A stretch of DNA of 64,000 bases from assembly GCA_945900945.1 (NCBI GenBank), contig CAMDKL010000001.1, positions 1-64,000 on the forward strand. The letters run 5' to 3'. The stretch is from Pirellula staleyi DSM 6068. GTDB lineage: Bacteria; Planctomycetota; Planctomycetia; Pirellulales; Pirellulaceae. The notes below the pieces were generated by a model that had not been told where the DNA came from, did not search any database, and was given only the letters and a program-made list of their open reading frames with translations. The number at the start of each line of letters is the position of its first letter. The first letter of the stretch is position 1. A program made the position numbers and the translations under genes. This document shows, piece after piece, positions 27,214 to 37,383 of this stretch.

Positions 27214-28521
27214 TCAAACGTACCTTGTCACGCCCGGGACCGCGACTTCTGGCGTCGCGAGATCGCCCCATTCGTATTGTGGTGGAGTGAGATCTTCCTT
27301 GGAATTCCAAGCCATGTCCCAGGTTATTTCTTGGCCCGTGTAAGTGGCCATTCGGCCCATGATCGCCAGCAAAGTGCTTTTGGCCATATACTCGCCATTG
27401 TTGATCGTCTTGCCGGCTCGGATGCTTGCGAAGAGCTCGTCGTGCTCGACCTGATAGAGGTTCTTTTCTTCACCGCTATAGCCCCACTCGCCCTGCGCTG
27501 AAATACGAACGCCGTTGCGTCGCTCGGTAAGATGCGCTGTCCCCTTGGAGCCGAGAATGGTAACGCTAATGTCGCTCTTGCAGCCCTCGATCTGGCGAGT
27601 GTTGCTGATGAGTCGGGCTCCGCTGGCATAGTCATAAACGACGCTGTGATGATCGAAGATGTTGCCAAACTCGGGTCCTTTTCTTACTTCGCGGCCTCCC
27701 ATCCCAATCGCTTTGACAGGATATTGATCCCCCATCGCCCAGGCGCAGAGGTCGAGATTGTGGACATGCTGCTCGACGTTAAAATCGCCTGAAAGCCAAG
27801 TGAAGTAGTACCAGTTCTGCATCTGCCAATGCATATCGGTCCACTCGGGTTGGCGCGGCTTGACCCAAATCGGGCCGCGATAGTCGTTTGCGAGCAACGT
27901 ACGAACGTCGCCAATCGCTCCGTCCTGAATGCGATGCACTGCTTCACGGTACGGATAGTGATACCGCAGACAAAGTCCGGACACGACCGATACATTTTTT
28001 TTCTTCGCCTCTTCACAACTGCGGAGCACGGAATGAACGCCAGCGGCATCGACTGCGCACGGTTTTTCGGCAAAGACGTGTTTGCCAGCAGCAACCGCAG
28101 CCTGCAAATGCAGAGGCCGGAAATGCGGAGGGGTGGTTAGCAGTACAACGTCGACGCCACTGGCCAACACTTGTTTGTATGCATCGAAGCCGACGAATTG
28201 CCGCTCCGGGGGAACATCGATTTTGGACTCTAGGCCTTCGATCTTATTGAGGCTTTTAAGGCTCAATTGCAAACGGTCTTCGAAAGCGTCACCCATCGCC
28301 GTAAGTTGGACATGGCTGTCTGCCATGAGAGCTTGTGATGCGGCTCCGGTGCCGCGCCCACCGCATCCAATCAGCCCGACCTTGATCAAGTCGTTCCCTG
28401 CCGCATGTACTGCTGGACAGAGTTTTGCGGCTACAGCAAGGGCTCCGCTCGCAGCAAGCGTCGAAGCCTTTACAAATTCGCGCCGAGACGGACTCATCGC
28501 TTTTTGGTTGGATGAAGTCAT
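27214..28521 (-). CDS. Tat-exported Gfo/Idh/MocA oxidoreductase
   Basis: A 435-residue protein. The Tat leader is SPSRREFVKASTLAASGALA. A Rossmann domain follows (KVGLIGCGGRGTGAASQALM, about residues 47-66), then the EKPCAV motif typical of the family and a C-terminal alpha/beta domain with NVEQHVHNLDLCAWAMGD. The catalytic Lys is in EKP; His residues in the EQHVHNLD segment fit the family. It oxidises or reduces sugars or cyclitols using NAD(P) in related proteins. The start has AGGAA upstream. It is followed by the TIM-barrel gene in the same direction, an arrangement suggesting one pathway. Confidence 0.93.
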   Translation of the reverse strand: MTSSNQKAMSPSRREFVKASTLAASGALAVAAKLCPAVHAAGNDLIKVGLIGCGGRGTGAASQALMADSHVQLTAMGDAFEDRLQLSLKSLNKIEGLESKIDVPPERQFVGFDAYKQVLASGVDVVLLTTPPHFRPLHLQAAVAAGKHVFAEKPCAVDAAGVHSVLRSCEEAKKKNVSVVSGLCLRYHYPYREAVHRIQDGAIGDVRTLLANDYRGPIWVKPRQPEWTDMHWQMQNWYYFTWLSGDFNVEQHVHNLDLCAWAMGDQYPVKAIGMGGREVRKGPEFGNIFDHHSVVYDYASGARLISNTRQIEGCKSDISVTILGSKGTAHLTERRNGVRISAQGEWGYSGEEKNLYQVEHDELFASIRAGKTINNGEYMAKSTLLAIMGRMATYTGQEITWDMAWNSKEDLTPPQYEWGDLATPEVAVPGVTRYV

Positions 28522-28740
28522 TTGGAAATTCCTGCTGGTCTGGGTGACGGTTTTGATTCCGTTCGAAATCGATTGTTAAGCAATGGATCTTTCTTAGTAT
28601 CTATCCAACGGGATTGATTGTACTGTAATTTGCTTTTGATTGGTTGACTTTGGTCCCGTCCGCATACGCACTCGAAGTCGGGATCCGCCTCCTGCCCTTT
28701 TCAAATTTCGCCAAGATCAGAATTAGATGGCTCATGGAAA

Positions 28741-31700
28741 TCAATCTCCCAAAGCGTGAATGGTGTTGTGTATTACCCCTTCGATTGGCTGGCCAGCGGC
28801 AGTCCGAAACGCAAACTTGATCTCCATGCACCATGTTGGCGCTAAGTCATCGACCACGATGCGAATCGATTTGCCGTCCGCTGAAAGATTGGTCGAATTT
28901 ACGATCAACTTCTTTTGATCGTAGTGGTCCGAGCCGTACTTCTTGGATCGTTTTAATGCCCAGGTTTTGATTGCGATGTTCTTTGGGTCTATCGACGACG
29001 GCTCAACGGGTTCGGCAAATGACAAATGCAAACCCGATTTTTTCACTTGAAGGGAAACCGGCAATACAATCGGCTGGTCGGTTGCACGCAGTCGATAAAG
29101 TCCGCCCGGACTCGTTGCGTTTCCCGCCCAAGCGAACATTCCGCACAAGTAAAGCTGTTGATCTTGAGGACGAAAACGACCACGCATGACACCTGTTGGG
29201 AAGTTCGGTATCGGCAATTCGATCATGCCCCCTTGCCGTACTCCGCCGACCTGCTCGTGCAGTACTGAGAAAACCTTGCCATAGCCATAGGACAGGTTGA
29301 GCAGACTGCCGTTGATCGCTTTCCATTTGGGGCTATCCACCCACAGTAACTCCGCTGGCGACCGATCGAATGCGTTGGTAATCCAACATAGTGGCGGTTC
29401 CATGGCGGAATCGGCCTCGTCGGTGATATCGTGGTAGCCAAACATGTTGCCGTAGAAATTGGGTTTACCGGATGGATTCAACGTTACCCAATTGATTCGG
29501 TTCTTGGGATTCCAGAAGCCTTCTTGATCGGTCACCACGAACGAGCCATCTGGATTAAGACAAACACCATTGGCGGCTCGAAAACCAGTCGCGATAATAT
29601 CGGTGCGTGAACCATCCGGTGCGACTCGCAGAAGGGTGCCGTGTTGAGGCACGACAGCAACCAATGCATGCCGGCCAGATTTCGCATAGTAAAAATTGCC
29701 CGCCTCATCCACTTGCAAGCCCATGGCGAATTCATGGAAGTGTTCGGTCACTTGATGGTCGTTGTTGAGGCACTGATAGAAGTCGATTTCTCCATCACCA
29801 TTCAAATCATGCAGCACAGCAAGCTGGTCGCGGCAAGTGACATGGATCTTTTCCCGTATTACTTTCAAACCGAGAGGTTGGTAGAGCCCCGAAGCAATGC
29901 GCTGCCATTTTAGTGTCCCATCATTTCCAGCCATGCGAACGTGCCACACGTCACCGTCCCAAGTACAAACGGCCATGCTGCCGTCCGCAAAGAAATCGAG
30001 GCCGGAAAATCGCATTTGAGCCAGCCAGGGATTCGACTCGGGAGATGTGAGCACATCGACAGCAAACGGCCCCTTGTCAAACGAGGTAGCAATCTTGGTC
30101 TCTAAGATTTGAGGCCATCGCGGCGAGCCGCCCTGCGTGAATGGTTTCAAGTCGAACGATGTATCGGCCAATTCAGCCCCCATTGCCTTAGCAAGTTGAG
30201 CTAAATTGGTTTGTTTTTCTTGTCCGTTTTCTGCCATCCATAACGTGAACTTGATCGAGTCCTTGCCGGCTGGGATCATCACTTTTAGGCGGCCATCTTC
30301 GTTGGACCATGACACACTGGACCATGTCACATTCTGAGTCGCGGGAATGACCCCAGCAGCTAGAGTGGATGTCAATACTGCGGAGGTTGCCGATTTGTCT
30401 CCAACCACACTCAAGAATCCGTTCGCGGTTGTCTCAGCCAATTGCAGGACCAGATCGCGATCTCGGGGGCCCATGTTGAACGTTCGAAGGAATGTGGCTG
30501 GCAGCTTGCCACTGTTACTGGCGAGTCCTCCTAGCGACTCAAGCAGTTCCGTATTGCCGATAGAATACGCAAATACGACCTTGGAGCCATGGTGGTATAG
30601 ACCACGAAATTTGCCCCATTCTTTGGGTAATGGTCCGTAACGCCGTTGGTCTCTTCCCTCGACCCGTTGATCATCTACAAACGAACTGGTTAAGGGATTT
30701 GCCCATCCGGGACCATTGCCGTTAGCCAGCACGACATTCCCACTCACTCGCGGATGGACTTGGTGTTCGCCGTTGAGTTGAATGTCACGCCAATCGATAA
30801 ACCGCGAGCCTTTTCCACTTTCTGGTGCGTGCCATGCGGTGGATACTCGCAGCGTGTCCGTGTCAAAAATCATCCATTGCTCGCCGCGCGATACACCTCC
30901 AGCTCCGGAATCGAGCCTGACCGCCGTTCCTTTGTATGCGATGTTGAGAGTCCCACCTGGTGTTTCGTAGCAATGGGTCAAGCTAGGTCCATAGTCCATA
31001 GCGCTCCATGCCTCAATCTTGCTCGGTTCCGGACCGCGAGTATCTCCCTTTGGCAATTTGGCAAGGTAGGTCGGTTCGATCGGCGCAAATTGAGAAGGAT
31101 TGTGTGGCCTCAGATACGTTTCGCGGAGGTAGTGGATGACATCGTACTTTTGCGACGGGACCATCCACATTTGAGCAGGCATGAAACCGAAGCCGCGAGT
31201 GAGAGTCCGATACAAGGACAAAGGATCGTTGCCATTTTTGAATTTACCCTCGGCAAATCGCATGGCTGTCGGAAGCGATCCCGCTTGGTCTTTTGTCCCA
31301 TGACAGTTGCCGCAAACACGTCGGTAGATCGCTTCGCCGCGTGCCAAGGAATCTGGCCCCCAATCGTTAATGAATCCGACGTGATCAATTCGCTCTTCGT
31401 ATTCAGGCAGTTTTAAATTAAGGAGCGCCTCGGACGGTTGCAGTTCCTTGGAACGAGACACGCCTCCATCGCGGATCTCAATCAAATAGCGAACCAAATC
31501 CAAGAACTGCTGCCGGCTGGTAAGTTGATTGATTTGGCCCTCTGGCATGATCGAACGCGTTTGGTTTACAAAACTTTCGAGTTCGCTTGCTTTCACCGTA
31601 ACGAGTTGGTTGTTTCCATCTCGCAAAACCACCTTTGCGTTCGTTCGTTCCACCAACAAACCGGTCAAGGTCTCACCGTCCAAGGTGAGAACGCTGGCTG

Positions 31701-32076
31701 ACTCGAATCCTTTGCGAATCGATTTTGAGGGCTCGAGGATGGCCTCGATGATGCCTTCATTGGTTAGCGGTTCTTGGACGCTTGCAAGATTCGGGCCGAG
31801 ACTGATCTGAAAACCATCGCCGACGGAATGGCATTTAGAACAAGCCATGGACGGCTGAAAAAAGACGACGGCACCGCGTGCAGCATCCCCCTCGCGCTTA
31901 GCCATTTCCACAAGCTCTCGGGGTGCAATTCGTTTGAGGTCTTGCTCGAGAAACTGTGCTTCGGCAGTCTGTCTCGAAAAATCCGATAAAGCCAGACTCG
32001 CGAGGAAATACCAAATAAAAATGGACACTTCTAGGTGAACACCAACGAAAGTAGATTGCTTTGGTCTTCCTACCAT
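28741..32076 (-). CDS. Heme-binding cytochrome/DUF6797/propeller protein, about 1111 residues
   Basis: A large secreted protein. The leader is hydrophobic. A first cytochrome-like domain carries CSKCHSVGDG, followed by a 'putative heme-binding' DUF6797-type region (TLDGETLTGLLVERT) and a second heme site, CGNCHGTKD. The middle holds a concanavalin/DUF6797-like region (about 400-600) with LTHCYETPGGTLNIAYKGTA. The C-terminal half is a soluble-dehydrogenase-like six-bladed propeller (GLDFFADGSMAVCTWDGDVW, FHEFAMGLQVDEAGNFYYAK). Such proteins are common in planctomycetes and are presumed extracellular quinoprotein-like or cytochrome enzymes. The start is the ATG of MVGRPKQS, with CAGGAA upstream. 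The sulfatase gene lies about 110 bases upstream in the same direction. Confidence 0.88.
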   Translation of the reverse strand: MVGRPKQSTFVGVHLEVSIFIWYFLASLALSDFSRQTAEAQFLEQDLKRIAPRELVEMAKREGDAARGAVVFFQPSMACSKCHSVGDGFQISLGPNLASVQEPLTNEGIIEAILEPSKSIRKGFESASVLTLDGETLTGLLVERTNAKVVLRDGNNQLVTVKASELESFVNQTRSIMPEGQINQLTSRQQFLDLVRYLIEIRDGGVSRSKELQPSEALLNLKLPEYEERIDHVGFINDWGPDSLARGEAIYRRVCGNCHGTKDQAGSLPTAMRFAEGKFKNGNDPLSLYRTLTRGFGFMPAQMWMVPSQKYDVIHYLRETYLRPHNPSQFAPIEPTYLAKLPKGDTRGPEPSKIEAWSAMDYGPSLTHCYETPGGTLNIAYKGTAVRLDSGAGGVSRGEQWMIFDTDTLRVSTAWHAPESGKGSRFIDWRDIQLNGEHQVHPRVSGNVVLANGNGPGWANPLTSSFVDDQRVEGRDQRRYGPLPKEWGKFRGLYHHGSKVVFAYSIGNTELLESLGGLASNSGKLPATFLRTFNMGPRDRDLVLQLAETTANGFLSVVGDKSATSAVLTSTLAAGVIPATQNVTWSSVSWSNEDGRLKVMIPAGKDSIKFTLWMAENGQEKQTNLAQLAKAMGAELADTSFDLKPFTQGGSPRWPQILETKIATSFDKGPFAVDVLTSPESNPWLAQMRFSGLDFFADGSMAVCTWDGDVWHVRMAGNDGTLKWQRIASGLYQPLGLKVIREKIHVTCRDQLAVLHDLNGDGEIDFYQCLNNDHQVTEHFHEFAMGLQVDEAGNFYYAKSGRHALVAVVPQHGTLLRVAPDGSRTDIIATGFRAANGVCLNPDGSFVVTDQEGFWNPKNRINWVTLNPSGKPNFYGNMFGYHDITDEADSAMEPPLCWITNAFDRSPAELLWVDSPKWKAINGSLLNLSYGYGKVFSVLHEQVGGVRQGGMIELPIPNFPTGVMRGRFRPQDQQLYLCGMFAWAGNATSPGGLYRLRATDQPIVLPVSLQVKKSGLHLSFAEPVEPSSIDPKNIAIKTWALKRSKKYGSDHYDQKKLIVNSTNLSADGKSIRIVVDDLAPTWCMEIKFAFRTAAGQPIEGVIHNTIHALGD

Positions 32077-32186
32077 GAAATTTTCCTGCCGAGATTGGTT
32101 TTTAAATGAGCGATCGAGCGATTGAACAAGTCCTTGTGCAAGATCCGAATTTCTGAAATGCGATTTAGGTGGGGAATCTATCACGT

Positions 32187-33725
32187 TTAACGGCTACGTC
32201 CGTTTTCTCGAATGGTTTTCAAACGAGCGGTCATCGACTTCACTCGTTCTGGCTCTTTTTTTGCGACGTCTTCAGACTGGCTGAGGTCGGCGGCAAGATT
32301 ATAGAGTTCCCGAGCAGGGCCGTCCGAATTCTTGTTTGCGCCCGCTTTCTCGATCAGCACCCAGTCTCCCTCACGCAATGCCAATGGGTTTGGCGAATTG
32401 CCTTGAAGCACGAGATGATCGCGAACAGGATTTTTGAGCTTCTCGCCCAGCCAGGCGGGAAGGACGTTGAAGCTATCGGAACCGGAATTCCTATCGAGTT
32501 TTTGGTCGGTAAGCGCAGCAAAGCTAGCCAACGCATCTACATGCCCCATCAATTGACCGGAGACGCTACCGCTCGCAATACGACCTGGCCATCGTGCAAG
32601 GAACGGAACGCGATGGCCTCCCTCGTAAAGAGCTCCTTTATTTGCTCGCAATGAGCCATTAGGTGGTTGTTTGCTATGAAGCGGATTGGTGCCGTCATCG
32701 TAAGTGTTTTTAATCGCGCCACCGTTGTCACTGGTGAATATCACGAGTGTGTTATCGGCGAGTCCGTTGCGATCCAGCGCTGCCATCAACTGCCCGATCG
32801 ACCAATCCAGCTGGTGGATCACATCGCCGCGCCAGCCGCATTCGCTGGTGCCTCGGAATCGCGGATGGGGCACCATGGGTTCGTGAATATCATGTGTTGA
32901 GTAAAACAGGAAAAACGGTGCTGACTTGTTCGTCTCAATGAAGTTCACGGCTTTGCTGGTCAGGACGTCCGCAATGTCTTCGTCGACCCAACGAGCCGCT
33001 TTTCCTCCGGTCATAAAACCGATGCGAGGAATGCCGTTGATGACCGTGTCCTTGTGGCCTGGTCCGCCCTGAATCTTCAGTTTGATGTCGGGGTCGACAC
33101 CGGTTGGTTCATCACCAATTTTTTTCCCAAAGCTGACCTGAATAGGATCGGCTGGGTCATAACCAACGACGCGTCGATTTTCCACAAACACACACGGAAC
33201 ACGATCACCCGTAGCCGGCACTAGGAACGCATAGTCGAAACCAATCTCGAGCGGACCGGGTTTGATCTCGACGTTGTAATTGGTTGTTGGAGGTTCTCCC
33301 AAACCAAGGTGCCATTTGCCGACGACACCCGTCTTGTAGCCAGCTGACTTGAGCACGGATGCAATGGTCGTGGTACCGGGCGGGATCAGTGCAGATTGAT
33401 CTCCTCTGGCTATTCCTGTGTTCGGCTCTCGCCATGCGTAGCGTCCAGTCATGAGTGCATATCGCGTCGGTGTACAGACGGCAGCCGTTGAGTGGGCATC
33501 GGTGAATCGACATCCCTGGGCTGCAAGCTTGTCCAGATTCGGCGTTTTCACTTTATTTGCTCCATAGCAACCAAGATCGCCGTAGCCAAGATCGTCCGAG
33601 ATGATATAGATCACGTTCGGTTTCGCCGTGGAATTGTCTGTTGCAGAGGCTAGTCCGCAAATGCTTACCAATAGTAGAGCGATTGTAGAAAATCGCATAG
33701 CGATGTTAAATACGTAGTGTCTCAT
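32187..33725 (-). CDS. Secreted arylsulfatase (S1 family)
   Basis: About 512 residues: signal peptide, then PNVIYIISDDLGYGDLGCYG with the first metal Asp pair, and VCTPTRYALMTGRYAWREP, in which Cys84 of C-x-P-x-R should be converted to formylglycine. Downstream blocks GVVGKWHLGLGEPP, FLFYSTHDIHEPM and IFTSDNGG complete the metal site. It hydrolyses sulfate esters, probably on algal or marine polysaccharides, outside the cytoplasm. The start is the ATG of MRHYVFN, with AAAGGGAAAC upstream. It follows a truncated sulfatase gene in the same orientation, and the DUF6797 gene comes next. Confidence 0.94.
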   Translation of the reverse strand: MRHYVFNIAMRFSTIALLLVSICGLASATDNSTAKPNVIYIISDDLGYGDLGCYGANKVKTPNLDKLAAQGCRFTDAHSTAAVCTPTRYALMTGRYAWREPNTGIARGDQSALIPPGTTTIASVLKSAGYKTGVVGKWHLGLGEPPTTNYNVEIKPGPLEIGFDYAFLVPATGDRVPCVFVENRRVVGYDPADPIQVSFGKKIGDEPTGVDPDIKLKIQGGPGHKDTVINGIPRIGFMTGGKAARWVDEDIADVLTSKAVNFIETNKSAPFFLFYSTHDIHEPMVPHPRFRGTSECGWRGDVIHQLDWSIGQLMAALDRNGLADNTLVIFTSDNGGAIKNTYDDGTNPLHSKQPPNGSLRANKGALYEGGHRVPFLARWPGRIASGSVSGQLMGHVDALASFAALTDQKLDRNSGSDSFNVLPAWLGEKLKNPVRDHLVLQGNSPNPLALREGDWVLIEKAGANKNSDGPARELYNLAADLSQSEDVAKKEPERVKSMTARLKTIRENGRSR

Positions 33726-33795
33726 TTGTTTCCCTTTTTCTGTTTCTGTGGTGCTAACTTTTGGTCGCGAATAGTGTCTCCAGGCGAAACAGCAT

Positions 33796-34335
33796 TCAAG
33801 AGCATTGCATCCAGTCTTGTTTTCCGTCACGCACATGTGTGAAATAATCGAGTGCGCCGAACATATGCCCATATTGCCGGTCAAAGCCTCGCTTCGTTGG
33901 TTGGTATGCTGACTCAAACTCGCCCAGGTGCCATTTGCCGCAAATGGCAGTCGAGTAGCCCGCTTCTTTCAATGCTTGCGGCAAGATGCGTTCGGCCAGC
34001 GGCAAACCCCAAGGAGCGCCTGGACGTACAACATTGTAAACACCGGTATGAGTCGCATAGCGGCCTGTCATTAAAGCGGCTCGAGTCGGCGAGCAAACAG
34101 GTTGGACATAGAACGATTTGAGTACTGCCCCCTCTTTGGCAAGCTTGTCAATGTTAGGCGTTCGGATATCGGTACCACCGTTGAAGCCGCAGTCTGCGAA
34201 GCCTAAGTCGTCGATCAGGAAATAGACGATGTTGGTCTTCGACGCAGCAGTCGGTTCGAATGCGACAAGGTTTGTAAGCCAACAATCCAAAAAAAGGATC
34301 GGAAGCAACAGACGTAGGACAGACGATGCTTTCAT
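33796..34335 (-). pseudogene. Truncated secreted sulfatase
   Basis: The frame has a signal peptide, IDDLGFADCGFNGGTDIRTP, the sulfatase signature VCSPTRAALMTGRYATHTGV and CGKWHLGEFESAY, then ends at GKQDWMQCS and TGA after about 180 residues. Full sulfatases run 450-500 residues, so the C-terminal metal site and half of the barrel are gone. The stop lies about 70 bases before the intact sulfatase start; the remaining C-terminal half is not found in the window. It probably arose by a deletion or truncation next to a second sulfatase copy. Confidence 0.85.
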
Positions 34336-34599
34336 GGTGGGCACTTGGATGTGTGTGGATGGATGCGTTCGTAGGAATGATCGGTTCAATGCGTGCAAGC
34401 TGTAGATCATATCGTCATAGATTCTATCATGTGTCACCAATCTAGCGACGTCGCAGTAAGAGGGGTTGGACATCACGCGAAGAAATATGCCAAAATACTT
34501 GCGTCGGGGCCGTCGAGCGCTTAAGTTTCATACCAGTTGGCAATCGAAAATCCAGGTTGCCGTTCCTCTCAGCCACTGTCAATTCGGACTCGATGACTT

Positions 34600-35361
34600 A
34601 TGAAACTTACTGCGTTTGTGTTAATTTTTGTCTGGATGCTCCCATTCGATGCGCACGCTCAGGCGCCAGCTGTTGCTGCTCAAGCACCGGCGGTGAAACT
34701 GCCACCTCAAGCGCCGAATGTCGCTGCTCCAAAGTTCGGGAACGACGGGCAAGTGAACCCGGGCTTTCTCAAGGCACATGAGAATTTTGTCAAGGTTGCC
34801 CAGGAGGGTACTGCAGAACTTGTGTTTTTGGGTGACTCGATCACCGCTGGTTGGGGCAGTAAGAAGAACATTTGGGAGACTGCCTTTGGTCAGTACAAGC
34901 CCGCTAATTTCGGTATCGGCGGCGACCGAACGCAGCATGTTCTGTGGCGCATCACCAACGGCGAATTGGATGGCATCAAACCCAAAGCTGTCGTCCTCAT
35001 GATCGGCACGAATAATTCTGGAACCGATTCGGCTGATGGTATTGCCGATGGCATCAAGGTAATTGTTGAGACCATTCGCAGCAAACAACCGCAAGCCAAG
35101 ATCCTATTGCTCGCGGTTTTCCCTCGCGGCGAAAAGGCGAGCCCGAATCCTGGTCGCGACAAGCTCAATCAAGTGAACGCAATCATTGCCAAACTGGATA
35201 ACGGCAAAAACATCCATTTCTTAGATATCGGCAGCAAGTTCCTGCAACCCGATGGTAGTCTCTCAAAAGATGACATGCCGGACTTCCTGCACCTTTCCGA
35301 AGCAGGCTACCAAATCTGGGCCGACGCGATCGGCCCGAAATTGGCAGAACTGATGAAGTGA
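34600..35361 (+). CDS. Secreted SGNH/GDSL-family hydrolase
   Basis: A 253-residue protein with a signal peptide (cleaving near DAHAQAP) and an Ala/Pro-rich linker to about residue 45. The SGNH fold follows: block I VFLGDSITAGWG with nucleophile Ser80, block II FGIGGDRTQH, block III GTNNSGTD, and block V DFLHLSEAGYQIWAD with catalytic Asp and His. The family includes PAF-acetylhydrolase-like and carbohydrate esterases. Next to a sulfatase pair it could deacetylate sulfated polysaccharides, which is inference. It is divergent from the truncated sulfatase. Confidence 0.93.
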   Translation: MKLTAFVLIFVWMLPFDAHAQAPAVAAQAPAVKLPPQAPNVAAPKFGNDGQVNPGFLKAHENFVKVAQEGTAELVFLGDSITAGWGSKKNIWETAFGQYKPANFGIGGDRTQHVLWRITNGELDGIKPKAVVLMIGTNNSGTDSADGIADGIKVIVETIRSKQPQAKILLLAVFPRGEKASPNPGRDKLNQVNAIIAKLDNGKNIHFLDIGSKFLQPDGSLSKDDMPDFLHLSEAGYQIWADAIGPKLAELMK

Positions 35362-35363
35362 TG

Positions 35364-35489
35364 CGCCTGCGGCTCAACCCGAAGATTAAGGCTGGACATA
35401 GCACCAGTGCGTCTTCAACACTAAAAAGAGGGGCTTCAACTAAAGAGTAGCTCGGCACTCCGTGCCGAGAAAAACGGCACGGAGTGCCG
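35364..35489. repeat. Dispersed palindromes: GCGCCTGCGGCTCAA and a CGGCACTCCGTGCCG inverted pair
   Basis: Just after the SGNH stop lies GCGCCTGCGGCTCAA, part of the repeat also seen at 39611-39679 and 3335-3356. Further on, CGGCACTCCGTGCCG (35453-35467) faces its exact reverse complement CGGCACGGAGTGCCG (35475-35489) across a seven-base loop, a 15-bp stem. It could terminate transcription of the SGNH gene, although no U-tract follows. Confidence 0.8.
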
Positions 35490-35607
35490 TTCTACACTGT
35501 GGCCATCCCCAAATTTAAGCCTTGAAGAAGCATTGGTAAATCAAAAACTAACGCGACGGTAGGATGGGACCTTTGTCTCGATCGCAGCTATCGCTATCTT
35601 TCGGCAT

Positions 35608-36057
35608 TCACTTCTTCACTTCGATATCAAATTCGTTCTTTTTGCCGGCTTCAACTGACTTCGTAATGGAGGTTGTCTCGGGCGAAGCATATGTGCCAGA
35701 AATGCGTGGTTTCTTGCCGTTCGACATGTCAACATTCTCACCAGCCCGGCCCATGAACTTGTCTCCCAGAACGCCAGCATCCTTCAAGATGACCTTGTGC
35801 GATCCGACGGAAGCCCCCTCGCGTTTGCCATCATCGGTCATCAATTTGAAGTGACCCGAGCTGTCTGTTTCGGCGAATGACCGTGGCCCGTCTGACTGCG
35901 GCCAGAACTCGACCATGATTTTGTCTAACGGCTTGCCATCGAGTTTTACGGTGCCCTCAACTGCGGCCATCTTGATTTTGTCGCCACCACAACCAGCCAA
36001 TGCAGTAAGGCCGATGAATAAAGTTGCACAAGAAACAAATCGTCGTGAAATCAACAC
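35608..36057 (-). CDS. Lipoprotein with a carboxypeptidase-regulatory-like (transthyretin-type) domain
   Basis: A 149-residue lipoprotein. The leader ISRRFVSCATLFIGLTALAG ends in the lipobox LAGC. The mature part has VEGTVKLDGKPLDKIMVEFW and TDSSGHFKLMTDDGKREGA, the beta-sandwich of transthyretin-like/carboxypeptidase-regulatory domains that are common in planctomycete lipoproteins. The start is GTG at 36055-36057, because GAGGGG lies six bases upstream; an ATG 14 codons further upstream lacks this. The function is unknown. It follows a DUF1559 gene in the same direction, a frequent neighbour. Confidence 0.85.
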   Translation of the reverse strand: MLISRRFVSCATLFIGLTALAGCGGDKIKMAAVEGTVKLDGKPLDKIMVEFWPQSDGPRSFAETDSSGHFKLMTDDGKREGASVGSHKVILKDAGVLGDKFMGRAGENVDMSNGKKPRISGTYASPETTSITKSVEAGKKNEFDIEVKK

Positions 36058-36159
36058 AAAATTCCCCTCGATAAATGGCAGCCTATTTATAACCCGCAAG
36101 TCGTTTTTTTCGTCCCCATGTTCCGGCGTAGGAACTAACTAGGATATCATGATTTGCAA

Positions 36160-37215
36160 TCAATATTCGGATGCAACTTCACCGCCGGCTCGCGTTCCTA
36201 GTGCGCGAAAGACAATAGGCGAAATCGATTGCGACATAAATTGAATGGAGCCATCTGCGAATGCAAAATTTGCACCGCCTGTGTGCATGCTACCAAATGC
36301 ATTGATGCGATCGTCAAACAGCAATTGCTGGGTACCTGCTCCGAGGGCAGCGAAATTTGCAGGCAATTTGAAGTTGATTGGAACGCTCGTTCCGAGGAAA
36401 TTATCCCCCTGGGCAGCGAACCAAACCCAACCCCAATCTCGAATTCTCTCACCAGGTATCGCGTCAAAAACTGGATCAAAGAACTGACGTTCACCTATCA
36501 AAATGGTGTTGGTAGTTCCATCCGAAGCACTCGCCATATTGTATTGCTTGTTCTGAGCAAGGATCCCATCGGAAAGCGAGGTATAACCTGGACCACTGGC
36601 TGTTCCCGGTGGATCCGGTGTGGTAGGTGCGAACGGATTGTAGAGACTCGGCCGGGGGGAAACGCCACCACGCGGGTAGCCTCGAGTGCCTGCAGATCCA
36701 TAGTAATGCGACCGGAAGTACTGGCCGGAGTCCGCGTTTGTTGTCACTGCGGGTTCGCTAAGAGGGCCACCTGGATTTGAAGGACACATCATGGTGGGTA
36801 CCACCTGTCGGAAGAAATGATTGCCAACCCAATCAGCTCCCGTTGGCGTCGCTTTTTTATTTAAGTTAAAGTTGAGCTGATCCCATCGCTGCCAAAGGTT
36901 GTCTTGTTCTATGTAGGATAATAGCTGGTGCATCAGCCCGTAGCGACGATTACTGTTCGGGGCACCTCTCGCTATCTCAGGATGCGGGAACTGTGGCGAT
37001 TGGGAACGCAGCATGCCATAAGGGAATTTCCGATTAGAGTCATGAAACAAATGCACACCCAATGCCAATTGCTTCAAATTATTGCTGCACTGCATGCGCC
37101 TAGCTGCTTCGCGAGCAGCCTGGACGGCGGGCAATAGCAAACCCACCAAAATGCCGATGATGGCAATCACCACCAACAGCTCAACCAGGGTAAAACCTCG
37201 ATAACGCCGTTTCAT
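36160..37215 (-). CDS. DUF1559 prepilin-like secreted protein
   Basis: A 351-residue DUF1559 protein with the canonical leader [20 protein letters not shown] (prepilin peptidase would cut after the Gly), then [20 protein letters not shown]. The C-terminus has FAFADGSIQFMSQSISPIVF and ends [14 protein letters not shown]. The N-terminal hydrophobic stretch suggests pseudopilin-like assembly. A lipoprotein gene follows within about 100 bases in the same direction, a common planctomycete arrangement. The start is the ATG of MKRRYRG. Confidence 0.93.
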   Translation of the reverse strand: MKRRYRGFTLVELLVVIAIIGILVGLLLPAVQAAREAARRMQCSNNLKQLALGVHLFHDSNRKFPYGMLRSQSPQFPHPEIARGAPNSNRRYGLMHQLLSYIEQDNLWQRWDQLNFNLNKKATPTGADWVGNHFFRQVVPTMMCPSNPGGPLSEPAVTTNADSGQYFRSHYYGSAGTRGYPRGGVSPRPSLYNPFAPTTPDPPGTASGPGYTSLSDGILAQNKQYNMASASDGTTNTILIGERQFFDPVFDAIPGERIRDWGWVWFAAQGDNFLGTSVPINFKLPANFAALGAGTQQLLFDDRINAFGSMHTGGANFAFADGSIQFMSQSISPIVFRALGTRAGGEVASEY

Positions 37216-37383
37216 AGCAAAACCCCTTTTCGTTGGGAATAGAATAGCGAAGGAATGATTGCCATTCCTTTTTCACCCTCCTATTGTGGCACCTGTGTAC
37301 ACTTAAGTCTTTCGATATTGTAACATAGACGATATTGTACATCCGTAGCGAAACAGCCCGAAACGACAGGGAAATCTAAGCCG

